DNA from: Candidatus Gastranaerophilales bacterium | GTDB lineage: Bacteria > Cyanobacteriota > Vampirovibrionia > Gastranaerophilales > JAILCC01 | Length of the DNA stretch: 50,277 bases | Direction: 5' to 3' | NCBI GenBank assembly: GCA_028696075.1 | Contig: JAQVHS010000010.1 | Span: 1-50,277, forward strand | In this document: positions 8,864 through 18,103 of the stretch, piece by piece | Layout: every line of letters begins with the position of its first letter | Numbering within the stretch: the stretch's first letter is position 1 | Made by a program: the position numbers and the translations under genes | Notes under the pieces: generated by a model | The model's database searches: none | Told to the model about the DNA's origin: nothing | What the model saw: the letters and a program-made list of their open reading frames with translations, nothing else

Positions 8864-9423
8864 TATACTTTTAATACCTCTTTTTCTTTTTCATCAGATA
8901 AATTGTCAATAATCTTAGTAAATTTGTCGGTTAATTTTTGAATTTCATTTTGGGTATCTTTAACTTCGTCCTCTGATAAATTATCGGCTTTTTCAACTTT
9001 TTTCAGCTCATCTGTCATGTCGCGTCTGATATTTCTTATAGCAACTTTTGATTCTTCTGCGGTTTTGCGAACCTGCTTGGAGATTTCTTTTCTTCTGTCT
9101 TCCGTTAAAGGAGGAAATGTCATTCTTACACAAGTACCGTCACTGTTAGGTGTAATCCCTATATCAGATTTGGCAATGGATTTTTCTATCTCATGTACCA
9201 AAGTTTTATCAAAAGGAGAAATCACAAGAGTTTGACCGTCTTGCACGGAAACATTGGCAACTTGTCTTAAAGGGGTAGGTACACCATAATACTCAACGCT
9301 GATTTTTTCTAAAATCAAAGGATTGGCTCTGCCGGTTCTGACATTACCGTATTCTCTTTTTAAATTGTTAACGGCTTTTTCCATTTTTTCTTCGCCGTTT
9401 ATCAGAATTTCTTCAACGCTCAT
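8863..9423 (-). CDS. frr: Ribosome recycling factor
   Basis: RRF splits post-termination ribosomes together with EF-G. Family features include REYGNVRTGRANPLILEKI near residues 24-42, VEYYGVPTPLRQVANVSV, RMTFPPLTEDRRKEISKQV and IRNIRRDMTDELKK. At 186 residues it is the expected length. It starts 2 bases after the pyrH stop and overlaps the GTG start of cdsA, so the three are in one operon. Confidence 0.96.
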   Translation of the reverse strand: MSVEEILINGEEKMEKAVNNLKREYGNVRTGRANPLILEKISVEYYGVPTPLRQVANVSVQDGQTLVISPFDKTLVHEIEKSIAKSDIGITPNSDGTCVRMTFPPLTEDRRKEISKQVRKTAEESKVAIRNIRRDMTDELKKVEKADNLSEDEVKDTQNEIQKLTDKFTKIIDNLSDEKEKEVLKV

Positions 9424-9425
9424 AG

Positions 9426-10151
9426 TTATTCTCCTACAAAAGTACCTATATTTTCACCTGAAATTATCTTAGTAATACCGTTCTTTAAAGCAAAATCAAA
9501 TACAATTAACGGGATTTTATTCTCCTTACAAAGAGAAACAGCGGATGTATCCATAATCTTTAAATCTTTTTTTATAAGCTCTTCGTAAGTCAGAGTTTCA
9601 AATTTTTTCGCGTCAGGATTAATTCTAGGGTCGGAATCGTATATTCCGTCAACTTTATTCTTTGCCATAAGCATAAGATTAGCGTCAATCTCAGCCGCTC
9701 TCAAACCTGCGGCGGTGTCTGTCGTAAAGAACGGATTGCCTGTTCCGGCCGAAAAAATAACCACACGATTTTTTTCCAAATGTCTTATAGCTTTAAACCT
9801 CAAATAAGGCTCTGCAATCTCATTCATAGAAATAGCGCTCATAAGCCTGCAGGGAATATCAATGTTGCGCAGCATGGATTGAAGCACAGCCCCGTTCATA
9901 ACAGTGGCAAGCATTCCCACATAATCGGCAGAAGCCTGAGGCATGCCGAGTTTAGTACAGTTCTGCACCCCGCGGAAAATATTTCCGCCGCCAACAACAA
10001 TTGCAATCTGAGCGCCTAAATCATGCGCTGATTTAATTTCCTGCGCTACCTCGCTGACCACTTTAGGGTCAATCCCAAAGCCCTGCTCACCCATAAGGGC
10101 TTCGCCGCTGATTTTTAATAATACCCTCTTATATTTTAAATTATCGGACAT
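9426..10151 (-). CDS. pyrH: UMP kinase PyrH
   Basis: PyrH phosphorylates UMP to UDP and belongs to the amino-acid kinase fold. It shows KRVLLKISGEALMG near the N-terminus, IAIVVGGGNIFRG (about 49-61), GMLATVMNGAVLQ, VVIFSAGTGNPFFTTDTAA (about 134-152) and MAKNKVDGIYDSDP. At 241 residues it is normal. It heads the pyrH-frr-cdsA-rnc operon. The usual upstream partners rpsB and tsf are absent; instead an rsfS-thrB duplication scar lies upstream. Confidence 0.96.
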   Translation of the reverse strand: MSDNLKYKRVLLKISGEALMGEQGFGIDPKVVSEVAQEIKSAHDLGAQIAIVVGGGNIFRGVQNCTKLGMPQASADYVGMLATVMNGAVLQSMLRNIDIPCRLMSAISMNEIAEPYLRFKAIRHLEKNRVVIFSAGTGNPFFTTDTAAGLRAAEIDANLMLMAKNKVDGIYDSDPRINPDAKKFETLTYEELIKKDLKIMDTSAVSLCKENKIPLIVFDFALKNGITKIISGENIGTFVGE

Positions 10152-10250
10152 GATAAACTCTTAAAAACTATTATCTTAATATTACAGGAAATCAGGATAA
10201 AATAAAAGGGTTTAAAGGAAACTATTATTATATTTCCTTTATCTCATCAA

Positions 10251-10463
10251 CATATCTTGAAAAATCTCGGATTCAATCATCCACTTTTCTTCTTCCACCG
10301 TAAAAGCGTGATTTCAAATATCATCGCTGACTATAACATAATTATTTTTTTAACATCGCTAAGCTCACACACAACCAAAATACTCGGACCTGCACCGCTT
10401 AGCTCATAGTCCGAAATACCTATTAAAAGTTTCCACTATCTTGACCAATCAAGTTTTCTGGTT
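10251..10463 (-). pseudogene. Shrunken second copy of rsfS-thrB (four collinear fragments)
   Basis: Four blocks match the intact genes in the same order and orientation. 10251-10318 matches 11760-11827 (rsfS 3' end, 3 differences in 68). 10319-10338 matches 12008-12027 (rsfS, 1 difference in 20). 10339-10403 matches thrB from about 12241, with a 9-base deletion. 10401 to about 10459 matches thrB from 12546. Internal deletions join at very short matching bases (for example AGC at 10401-10403). None can code for the original proteins. The intact rsfS-thrB starts about 1.5 kb further on, and the acyltransferase gene lies between the two copies. Confidence 0.85.
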
Positions 10464-11523
10464 TTATATAATTCGCAGAATTGGCTCTAGACCAGTTTAC
10501 AAATTTTTTTTTGACTGTTGCCGGAGTTCCGGTTACTAATGTATTTTCTTCACTAAATTGTTTGTTTACAAGTGAACACGTACCAACAATTGTATTATTA
10601 GGCAAAATTACATTTTTAAGAATATTAGATTTTGCGGCAATCCACACATGATTACCTATTATAATATCTCCGGGATGATTGATAATTTCTTTTGAATTAT
10701 TGTCATAAATGACATGTGCATCACTTGTCCGCAGTAGTATATCCCAACCGAACATACAATCTTCACCTATAACTATTTTGGTGTTTACCGCATCATAATT
10801 TATAAGAAAAACGCCGCCATTAATTGAAAAATTTTTATCTATCAAAATTTTCGATTTTTTTGCATCAAGATTTAAGGTTGTATTTTGGATTAGATAAGAA
10901 GAACTGTTTATTTTAACTAGCGTATTGCTCTTACATTTGATTTTAAAGTTCAAGAATCTTGGCATCGGGCTTCCATATATAACAACTTTTGAGCCATTTC
11001 CGTCAAAATGGACATCAAGCCCGTTGATTTTAGGATATAGTTTTTTATTTCCATCTCCATCAATTAAATAAAACAGATTGCGCTTTTTAAAATTAATATA
11101 ATTTTTGACAAATGTTATACGCATAAGTTGTGTGCGGGAAAGAATTTTAATCCAACTTAATTTGGGGTTGTTTGGCAGGAAAGGTTCAATATTTTTAACT
11201 TTATAATCTCGTTTTAAACTTCTGATAACAGGATTAGGGTCAAATGTGCCAACTAAAATATAATCTGAATTTTCATTCTTTATAGCATCTGCCGGAATTG
11301 CTCTATATTGTACAGAATTCAATTCTATAGTTGTTTCTTTTTTAAAACGTTTATCACTTATTGCAACGATGTTTAGTGTATTTAAATCATAATTTTTTGC
11401 AATGGTTTCAAAAAAGCTACCGCATCCGTATACCAAAATCGGTTTATTTTTATATTTTTTATTTAAATAATCGAGCCTTCGTTTAAAAAATTTTTTTTCT
11501 AGGTATAACTCTAAATTTTGCAT
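10423..11523 (-). CDS. Hexapeptide (left-handed beta-helix) acyltransferase with Rossmann-like N-terminus
   Basis: Probably an O- or N-acetyltransferase modifying a surface polysaccharide or nucleotide sugar, using acetyl-CoA. Residues about 28-120 look like a Rossmann-type binding domain (PILVYGCGSFFETIAK, then ILVGTFDPN). From about residue 240 the hexapeptide repeat typical of CatB/WbbJ-like enzymes appears: IVIGEDCMFGWDILLRTSDA with HVIYD (likely catalytic His), GDIIIGNHVWIAAKSNILKN, and VTGTPATVKKKF. The gene looks more AT-rich than its neighbours and lies between two copies of rsfS-thrB sequence, suggesting acquisition by recombination. The last roughly 10 residues (NLIGQDSGNF) are read from the thrB-derived remnant in a shifted frame. 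The site GGAAGC precedes the ATG. Confidence 0.75.
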   Translation of the reverse strand: MQNLELYLEKKFFKRRLDYLNKKYKNKPILVYGCGSFFETIAKNYDLNTLNIVAISDKRFKKETTIELNSVQYRAIPADAIKNENSDYILVGTFDPNPVIRSLKRDYKVKNIEPFLPNNPKLSWIKILSRTQLMRITFVKNYINFKKRNLFYLIDGDGNKKLYPKINGLDVHFDGNGSKVVIYGSPMPRFLNFKIKCKSNTLVKINSSSYLIQNTTLNLDAKKSKILIDKNFSINGGVFLINYDAVNTKIVIGEDCMFGWDILLRTSDAHVIYDNNSKEIINHPGDIIIGNHVWIAAKSNILKNVILPNNTIVGTCSLVNKQFSEENTLVTGTPATVKKKFVNWSRANSANYIKPENLIGQDSGNF

Positions 11524-11747
11524 TTTGCTTCCTTTTATTTTTCACAGTGCCATTTTAACACAAATTTTTTTAAATCTTTTGATAACAGACTTGGTTCGGC
11601 TAAAGACGAGATAGAGACTGAAGAGTTTAGAGAGGAAAAATAAATTAGTAACTTTAATGGTTATAGGTGTGCTTACTGTTTTAACTATTTCCGATATATT
11701 TTATAAATGATAGCTGATAAAAGCACCTTAAGTAGCGGTCAGTATTG
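11524..11747. other. Intergenic stretch with a possible broken small ORF
   Basis: This 224-base stretch lies between the acyltransferase start and the rsfS end. On the plus strand, one frame encodes RLGSAKDEIETEEFREEK and stops; the neighbouring frame continues NKLVTLMVIGVLTVLTISDI and FYK before a stop at about 11709. Joined by a frameshift in the A-rich segment near 11637, they would give a short protein with a charged N-part and one hydrophobic segment, so it may be a decayed small membrane protein. I see no clear start or terminator. This is a weak reading. Confidence 0.25.
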
Positions 11748-12146
11748 TTACTTTAAAAGCATATCCTGAAAAATCTCGGATTCAATCATCCATTTTTCTT
11801 CTTCCACCGTAAAAGCGTGATTCCAAAACTTCTCTATAGCATAAGTTTCACGCTCTTCTCTATGAAGAATATGAACAACCACATCGCCGTAATCCAACAA
11901 ATTCCATCTGTTTTTTGTATCTTTTTCATCACCGCAGGGTTTTCTGTTAAAAAGCTCTTTAACTTTATCTTTTACAAAATCGCTCATCGCTTTAACCTGA
12001 GTAGAGGTATCAGCGCTGACTATAACAAAATAATCAGCTAAAACGGACACATTGCTTATGTTTAAAATCGCAATATTATATCCTTTTTTATTATCCAAAG
12101 CTCTTGCAATAGTACAAGCAAACTTATATGCGCTTATTTCTTCCAT
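11748..12146 (-). CDS. rsfS: Ribosome silencing factor RsfS (Iojap/YbeB family)
   Basis: RsfS binds uL14 on the large subunit and blocks subunit joining when nutrients are low. Family features: DYFVIVSADTSTQVKAMSDF (about 38-57), a basic/Gly stretch, WNLLDYGDVVVHILHREERE (about 81-100) and YAIEKFWNHA. At 132 residues it is standard. It is the last of M16 protease-thrB-rsfS, with 14 bases after thrB. Its 3' end is duplicated at 10251-10338. Confidence 0.93.
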   Translation of the reverse strand: MEEISAYKFACTIARALDNKKGYNIAILNISNVSVLADYFVIVSADTSTQVKAMSDFVKDKVKELFNRKPCGDEKDTKNRWNLLDYGDVVVHILHREERETYAIEKFWNHAFTVEEEKWMIESEIFQDMLLK

Positions 12147-12160
12147 TTACACCCCTTGTT

Positions 12161-13087
12161 TTATAATAATTTTGCGCCGTTAGGCTCTACATCCACTACC
12201 CTTATATCAGTATTAACACTGTAATTACTCCAGGTTTCTTTAATTATTTTTTTAACATCGCCAAGCTCACTATCAGAACACACAACCAAAATACTCGGAC
12301 CCGCACCGCTTAGCGCACAGCCCAAAACATTATCGACATGTTTTAAATTAGTGATAATTTCATCAAGCCCCGGAACTAATTTCATTCTGTAAGGCTGATG
12401 CAGCCTGTCTTTCATTGCAAGTTTCATCAAAGCAGCATCCTTTAAATGTATAGCTTCAACTAACATAGCAGCCCGCCTTGCATTAAAAGCGGCATCAGAC
12501 AAACTGACTTTTTCGGGCAAGACAGAACGCGAAATAGAAGTAGAAAGCTCATAATCCGGAATACCTATTAAAAGTTTCCACTGTCTTGGCCAATCAAGTT
12601 TTCTTGTTGTTACGCTGCCGTCGCTTTCGGCGCTGGATAATACAAAACCTCCTTTAACAGCAGCTGAAATATTATCCGGATGACCTTCAATTTCTGTTGC
12701 TATGGACAAAATCGTATCTTCATCGGCAGGCGAACCCAAAAGCTCATTAGTAGCCATCAATCCGCCTACAATAACCGAAGCGGAACTACCCAGTCCTTTT
12801 GCCAGCGGGATATTTGACTGGATATTAATTCTCATGGAATGGGGGGTTTGCCCTATATAAGTAAAAAGCAAATCTACCGCCCGATAGACAATATTAGATT
12901 TATCCGTAGGAATATGAAATTCACCTATATCAAACTCATCAGAAAACACATTAATTTGTATCCCCGCATTCGGGTCAACCAATTCTTCAATGGTAACAAT
13001 ATTATACATAGGAAGCGCTATCCCAAAACAGTCAAAGCCCGGTCCTATATTTGCAGAAGTTGCAGGGACTTTTACACTTACTTTCAT
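12161..13087 (-). CDS. thrB: Homoserine kinase
   Basis: ThrB phosphorylates L-homoserine in threonine synthesis and is a GHMP kinase. It shows the N-terminal VPATSANIGPGFDCFGIAL (about 7-25), the ATP-binding motif PLAKGLGSSASVIVGG (about 93-108), EGHPDNISAAVKGG (about 132-145), and the C-terminal GCALSGAGPSILV. At 308 residues it is normal. It follows the M16 protease by 7 bases. Internal parts are copied in the remnant at 10339-10463. Confidence 0.95.
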   Translation of the reverse strand: MKVSVKVPATSANIGPGFDCFGIALPMYNIVTIEELVDPNAGIQINVFSDEFDIGEFHIPTDKSNIVYRAVDLLFTYIGQTPHSMRINIQSNIPLAKGLGSSASVIVGGLMATNELLGSPADEDTILSIATEIEGHPDNISAAVKGGFVLSSAESDGSVTTRKLDWPRQWKLLIGIPDYELSTSISRSVLPEKVSLSDAAFNARRAAMLVEAIHLKDAALMKLAMKDRLHQPYRMKLVPGLDEIITNLKHVDNVLGCALSGAGPSILVVCSDSELGDVKKIIKETWSNYSVNTDIRVVDVEPNGAKLL

Positions 13088-13094
13088 TGTTTCA

Positions 13095-15746
13095 TTATTC
13101 CTTATCTATATTTTTAACAAATTCTTCTTCACCTACCACACTCATTACATAAGGTTTAGAAAAATATTTATCAGCCACATGCATTATATCCTGAACAGAA
13201 ACTGATTGTATTAATTTAACATAATCATCCTTAAATTTGTAAGTTTTGTCAAAGTTTTCCCAATACCCGTTCAAAAATGCCTTATTTTCCGCTGTTTCCT
13301 GAGCAAGCATATAACGCCCTATAAGTTTGGTTTTAGTGTCTTCAAGCTCTTTTTGAGTCAAAGGCTTTGTTTTTAAATAGTCAATTTCTTTTAAAAAGTC
13401 TGTTTTAACCTCCTGTAAATTAGCAGGGTTTGTGCCTATATACATCATAAAAACCCCTGTGTTATAGCCTGAAGAAAAACTCGATGCCAACTCATAAGCA
13501 AGCCCTTTTTCTTCCCTTAAATTTATAAAAAGCTTAGACGTAAAACCCGACCCTAAATAAGTGCTTGCCACCTTCAAAGCAGCGTAGTCTTTTTCGTTTA
13601 AAAACCCGTCGGTCAACCAGCCCAAAACAAGCCATGCCCCCTGTGAATCTTTTGCTGTTTTTACGATTTTATTTGATGTCAACGCAGGCGCTTTGATTTT
13701 TAATTTACTTTGCTCAACAGGCACAAAATCAGGGTTATGTTTAAAAGATGAAAACTTTGCCAGCACATCATTTTCATCAAAATCGCCCGCCACGCTTACA
13801 AGCATATTGGAAGGGTCAAATGTAGTTTTGTATACCCGAATAACATCCTGCCTGTTTATTGAAGGAACTGTTTTTTCTAAAAGCTTACCCGTATAAAGCA
13901 GTTTGGAATTAGCAAAAAGCGCCGTATTAAACTCCTCAAAGGCGATGTTTTTAGGCTTATCACGCGATGTTTTTATATTATAAAGTGTGTCTTTTTTAAC
14001 GTCTATGATATATTTTTCTTCAAAAAGCGGATTTTCCGCGACATCCTGTAAAACCTCAAAAGCCTTATCAAAATCCTGAGAAGTTGTTTTCATTGAAATT
14101 TCAAAAAACTCTTTAGCAGCGCTTACTCCGATATAAGAGCCAATATTTTCCATATCATTATTTAGCTGCATATTGGTTCTGTTTTTTGTGCTTTTAGCAA
14201 TCGTGGAAGCAAGAATGTCAGATGTTCCCGCTTTTGGCTCGGTCAAAAGCCCGCCTTTCAAATAAATTTTCAAAGCAACAATATCATTGCTGTCATATTT
14301 GTTTAAAAGAACAATTGCACCGTTTTCAAGTTTGTATTTTTTAATGCCGTTATACTCTTCCAAAAATTGTACTTTGGGTGAAGCTGTTTTTGCAGCGGTA
14401 TTTTTATTTGCAGCTTCAACATACCCGTTGGGTGCAACTATCGATAAAAAAGCCTTCTCATCGTCCAAATAACGGTTAGCGGCAGTTTTAATATCATCGG
14501 TTGTTATGCTGTCAACGACATTAAGATAATTACAATACTCTTTTACTCCCGTGCCGACCGTTTCTGAATAACCAAGAATAAAGGCTATCTCATCATTTTT
14601 TTCGTTGGAATAAATAAATTCTCTTTTGTATATATTTTTAATTTTTTGAAGCTCCTCCGGCTTAACCCCTTCTTTTTTAATTTTCGCAATTTCCTGTTTT
14701 ACTTTTTCAAGAACAATATCCTTGTTTTTAGGGTTATAAACAGAAAACACGTAGAAGAACCCGTCATCTTTCAGCGTAAAATTACCTGCGGAAATATTCT
14801 GCACAAGATTTTCCTTCTCTTTCAAAGTTTGGTAAAGCTTGGAGGATTCGCCCGAACCGCCCAAAATCATTCCCAAAATATCAAGAGTATAGTCTTCTTT
14901 TTTATTTTTTACAGAGTCCTTTGTATTATAGCCGTAAACCATATAAATTGAATTTGTGTCGGTTTTTTCGATAATTTGACGCTTATTTTGCGGCATTTTT
15001 TGAGGTTTCGGAGCAGTTAAGGTTGAGGGTCGTTTTTTCGCGCAGGCAAAAGCATCAGCTACCTTTTTAAGTGTTTTTTCGGGATCAACGTTACCTACAA
15101 TAACTGTTGTCATATTGGAAGGGGTGTAGTATTTATTATAAAAATTAAATATTTCTTCCCTTGAAATATTTGCAATTACATCCGCAGAACCCAAAACAGG
15201 CTTGACGTATCTGCTATCCTGATAAACAATTGATTGAAAATTTTCAAACACTCTTTGCGAAGGGTTATCTTTAGAACGGGTAATTTCTTCCAAAACAACT
15301 TTTCTCTCATTTTTCAGCTCTTCCGGGGGAATTGCTATGTTTAAAAGCATATCGGAATGAAGCCTTATCGCATCATCCAGATATTTATCCGCTATTTTTA
15401 CATAATAATAAGTATAATCCTTGCTTGTAGCAGCGTTAAAGACGCCGCCCTTTGTTTCTAAAATCTTCTCAAACTCACCGCGTTTATTATTTGTAGTTCC
15501 TTTAAAAAACAAATGCTCCAAAAAGTGCGCCACTCCGCTATTAACTTCTGTTTCATTTTTAGAACCGGTATTTACAAAAGATTCCACAACCACAGACGGG
15601 TTATTTTTTTGCGGAACAATAATAACTTTTTGTCCGCTCTTAAGCCTGTATTGGTTTATGTTTTCGCACACAGAGGCATAGCTTTGCGAAAAGTTTAAAA
15701 ACAAAACCGTATAAACAATTAAAAATACCCTTATTAATTTCATCAT
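13095..15746 (-). CDS. Exported M16-family zinc protease, full two-half form
   Basis: An insulinase/pitrilysin-like metalloprotease of 883 residues. The N-terminus (MKLIRVFLIVYTVLFLNFS, then QSYASVC) is a signal peptide, with a Cys soon after that could be lipidated, though no clean lipobox is seen. The zinc motif HxxEH is HFLEH near residue 75, with the third ligand in NERKVVLEEI. The second half (from about 440) repeats the fold without HxxEH (FINLREEKGLAYELASSF near the end), as in two-domain M16 enzymes. I chose the ATG at 15746, spaced from GAGGG; a TTG at 15758 is in frame. It is followed by thrB and rsfS. The substrate is unknown. Confidence 0.88.
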   Translation of the reverse strand: MMKLIRVFLIVYTVLFLNFSQSYASVCENINQYRLKSGQKVIIVPQKNNPSVVVESFVNTGSKNETEVNSGVAHFLEHLFFKGTTNNKRGEFEKILETKGGVFNAATSKDYTYYYVKIADKYLDDAIRLHSDMLLNIAIPPEELKNERKVVLEEITRSKDNPSQRVFENFQSIVYQDSRYVKPVLGSADVIANISREEIFNFYNKYYTPSNMTTVIVGNVDPEKTLKKVADAFACAKKRPSTLTAPKPQKMPQNKRQIIEKTDTNSIYMVYGYNTKDSVKNKKEDYTLDILGMILGGSGESSKLYQTLKEKENLVQNISAGNFTLKDDGFFYVFSVYNPKNKDIVLEKVKQEIAKIKKEGVKPEELQKIKNIYKREFIYSNEKNDEIAFILGYSETVGTGVKEYCNYLNVVDSITTDDIKTAANRYLDDEKAFLSIVAPNGYVEAANKNTAAKTASPKVQFLEEYNGIKKYKLENGAIVLLNKYDSNDIVALKIYLKGGLLTEPKAGTSDILASTIAKSTKNRTNMQLNNDMENIGSYIGVSAAKEFFEISMKTTSQDFDKAFEVLQDVAENPLFEEKYIIDVKKDTLYNIKTSRDKPKNIAFEEFNTALFANSKLLYTGKLLEKTVPSINRQDVIRVYKTTFDPSNMLVSVAGDFDENDVLAKFSSFKHNPDFVPVEQSKLKIKAPALTSNKIVKTAKDSQGAWLVLGWLTDGFLNEKDYAALKVASTYLGSGFTSKLFINLREEKGLAYELASSFSSGYNTGVFMMYIGTNPANLQEVKTDFLKEIDYLKTKPLTQKELEDTKTKLIGRYMLAQETAENKAFLNGYWENFDKTYKFKDDYVKLIQSVSVQDIMHVADKYFSKPYVMSVVGEEEFVKNIDKE

Positions 15747-15831
15747 CTCAACCCTCAAGTCTAAAGCTGCATAATGAAATTATAGCATAATGACCGATAA
15801 AAATTTTTTAGTCCGTTATCTAACTTTAAGG

Positions 15832-16497
15832 CTAATCTTCAATATTCAAAAACATATTTAGGGTACCGTCGGCGTTGCGCCATTTAAACCAACCTATTTT
15901 TTGAGTTCCGTCGTATTCGCCTACTCTCAAAAGAACCCAGTTACCTCTAACCAATTGGGCTTTAACAGCTTTAGGGTACAAAAATTCATAGCTGATTGCG
16001 CCGTCTTCCTGCGGAGTAAGCCTTAAGATTCTATCTTCTTTTCTGGTATCGGCAAAGAAATATAGCCCCCTTGCGGAACCGAATTTTTGAAACAATTCCC
16101 CCCAATAAAAAACTCTGCAATCAGGGTCGTTTTTTATCCATCCGCTTAAGTTTGACTGTCCATTGTAAATAATTTTAGTATAAGAAGTTTCCTCTTCATC
16201 AAGAGCGATAAAACCCGCCATACCTTTTTTAGGAGAAAAAACAGCAAATACGTTCTGAGGTTTTTGAGTTCCCGCCAAAGTATAAACACTTTTATTATCC
16301 CAATTCATTTTTTCAAGCACACGGCTTTTTTCATCAGGCTGCTCATAAATTGTAACCGCTCCTGTAGCAAAATACAGCCCTATACCGTAATTTTTAATAT
16401 TGTTATGGTATTTTGGAGTGTATTCTACAGCAAAAAGACTTCGCATGGGAATCATCACAGCTAAAATCAAAATTATAAAATAAATAAACTTTCTCAT
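15832..16497 (-). CDS. Exported SH3-like protein, unknown role
   Basis: A 221-residue protein with a signal peptide or N-terminal membrane helix (FIYFIILILAVMIPMRSLFA). The segment after it (LYFATGAVTIYEQPDEKSRV) resembles bacterial SH3 (SH3b) domains, and a second such segment may lie at the C-terminus (VKAQLVRGNWVLLRVGEYDG, then QKIGWFKWRN). It is Trp/Tyr-rich and probably periplasmic. Its ATG overlaps the stop of the GGDEF gene by 4 bases, so it is translated together with it and may act in the same envelope or signalling process. No named family recognised. Confidence 0.6.
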   Translation of the reverse strand: MRKFIYFIILILAVMIPMRSLFAVEYTPKYHNNIKNYGIGLYFATGAVTIYEQPDEKSRVLEKMNWDNKSVYTLAGTQKPQNVFAVFSPKKGMAGFIALDEEETSYTKIIYNGQSNLSGWIKNDPDCRVFYWGELFQKFGSARGLYFFADTRKEDRILRLTPQEDGAISYEFLYPKAVKAQLVRGNWVLLRVGEYDGTQKIGWFKWRNADGTLNMFLNIED

Positions 16498-17948
16498 AAT
16501 ACAACTACCTTGTTTCTTCCGCCTTTTTTAGCCTGATAAAGCGCATTATCCACCCGTTGGTATAAAGCCTTCATATCCTCCTTAGGATGAAGTTTTACAA
16601 GCCCTATACTTGTTGTAATTTTCAAAGAACTTTGCTTTGCATTGAATTTGGAAATATCAAAGTCCATATTTTCTATACGGCCTTTCAGCCTGTTTGCCAC
16701 TATCTCCGCTTCTTCAATAGTAGTCGAAGGCAAAATCATAAAGAATTCTTCTCCGCCGTACCTTGCTGCAAAGTCGTATTCACGCACTTCATCTTTTATA
16801 ATTTTGGAAAATTCCTTCAAAACCACATCTCCTACGTAATGCCCGTAAGTATCGTTGATTTTTTTGAAATAGTCCACATCCAACATCATAACGCATAAAG
16901 GCAAATTTTTCCTGTGCGCAATAGCAATTTCCTGCACTATTCTTAAATCCAATGACCGCCTGTTGTTTAAAGCAGTCAAAGCATCCTGCGTTGCATATTT
17001 TTCAATTTCAGCATAAACCCCTGCTTTATCAAGCGTAGTGGCAGTCTGCTGTGAAAGCTGCAAAAGATAATCTATATCTTCCTGTGCAATACATTGTTGC
17101 TTTCCGTCAATTATAATCGCGCCTTTCAGAGCATTTTCAAAAAAGATAGGGAACAAAACTATTTTTTTATCCCCGGAAACAGTAATTTTTTGTTTTAAAT
17201 CAATATTTTCCAAAACGGGATTTAAACGTTTTTTATCGTAGCGCAACGGCCATGCAAGTTCAAAATTATCACCATCATCTCTCATAAAAATATAGACAAA
17301 ATATTCACTGGCAAAATTATCAAGAATTTCGCCTATAACAGGGATTAAGAAGGAATAATCGTACTGCGTTTCGAGGATTTTTGCTATATTTTTCTGGGCT
17401 TTATAAAAATCAGCGCTCTTAAGGATTTTAGCATTCAATTCCTGATTAATGACTGTAGATGAGATAAGAGATGAGAGTACAAAGAAGGTTTTAACCTGAC
17501 TCTTTATAAGCATTCTCTGTATTATATTTTCTATTATGATTTCTAAAAAACCTATACACTTATAATTCTGCATCATAGGGATATAAAGCGTATTTTTGCC
17601 TTTTTTAAGCTCAATTTTGTAAGAAATATCAAAATCATCATTAATAACAATCGACATACCGTTTAACAAAAAGTTCAAACGAATTGTAGAAGTAAGCGTT
17701 GAATAAACCGCTTCATATTGGGAAATGCGTTTATCCGACATAATTTCCCATTGGCGGTCATAAAATTTAAAACTGTTTTGACTTTCATCACGTAAAATAA
17801 TATTGAAATCATTCAAACACAGATACTGTTCAAAAATAGAATATAAATTTGCAAAAATATCTTCAACAGCAAGATTACAGGTCAAAGACCGACTGACTTC
17901 CCATATAAAATCCAATTCGGTATGATTTTCAAAACAATTCACATTCAA
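16494..17948 (-). CDS. GAF-GGDEF diguanylate cyclase
   Basis: A soluble 484-residue protein that should make c-di-GMP. The C-terminal GGDEF domain is intact: MLDVDYFKKINDTYGHYVGD, the active-site loop RYGGEEF (about residues 400-406), and ITTSIGLVKL. An upstream sequence, DALTALNNRRSLD, marks the domain start near 320. The first 310 residues look like two GAF-type sensor domains (ILRDESQNSFKFYD; YVFIFMRDDGDNFELAWPL-like segment at about 220). There are no transmembrane helices. A clear RxxD inhibitory site is not evident in front of GGEEF. It is co-transcribed with the SH3-like gene downstream. Confidence 0.9.
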   Translation of the reverse strand: MNVNCFENHTELDFIWEVSRSLTCNLAVEDIFANLYSIFEQYLCLNDFNIILRDESQNSFKFYDRQWEIMSDKRISQYEAVYSTLTSTIRLNFLLNGMSIVINDDFDISYKIELKKGKNTLYIPMMQNYKCIGFLEIIIENIIQRMLIKSQVKTFFVLSSLISSTVINQELNAKILKSADFYKAQKNIAKILETQYDYSFLIPVIGEILDNFASEYFVYIFMRDDGDNFELAWPLRYDKKRLNPVLENIDLKQKITVSGDKKIVLFPIFFENALKGAIIIDGKQQCIAQEDIDYLLQLSQQTATTLDKAGVYAEIEKYATQDALTALNNRRSLDLRIVQEIAIAHRKNLPLCVMMLDVDYFKKINDTYGHYVGDVVLKEFSKIIKDEVREYDFAARYGGEEFFMILPSTTIEEAEIVANRLKGRIENMDFDISKFNAKQSSLKITTSIGLVKLHPKEDMKALYQRVDNALYQAKKGGRNKVVVL

Positions 17949-18103
17949 ATACTCTTTTTTAGGAATTTCACAATTTTAGCCTAATTTTTTTATCAAGACA
18001 ACATGAATGTGGAGTATTTTTTAAAACTGTTAAAAACTTTAACTTTTTTGAATTTTGTTATAGATTATAAAAGTAAGTGTTAGAACATAAGGGGGTTTTT
18101 ATT

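Noticed and set aside
10211-10241. Hairpin AAAGGAAA/TTTCCTTT as a terminator
   Set aside because: The stem is A/T-dominated with an 11-base loop and no U-run on either strand; it could be a chance palindrome near the duplication scar.
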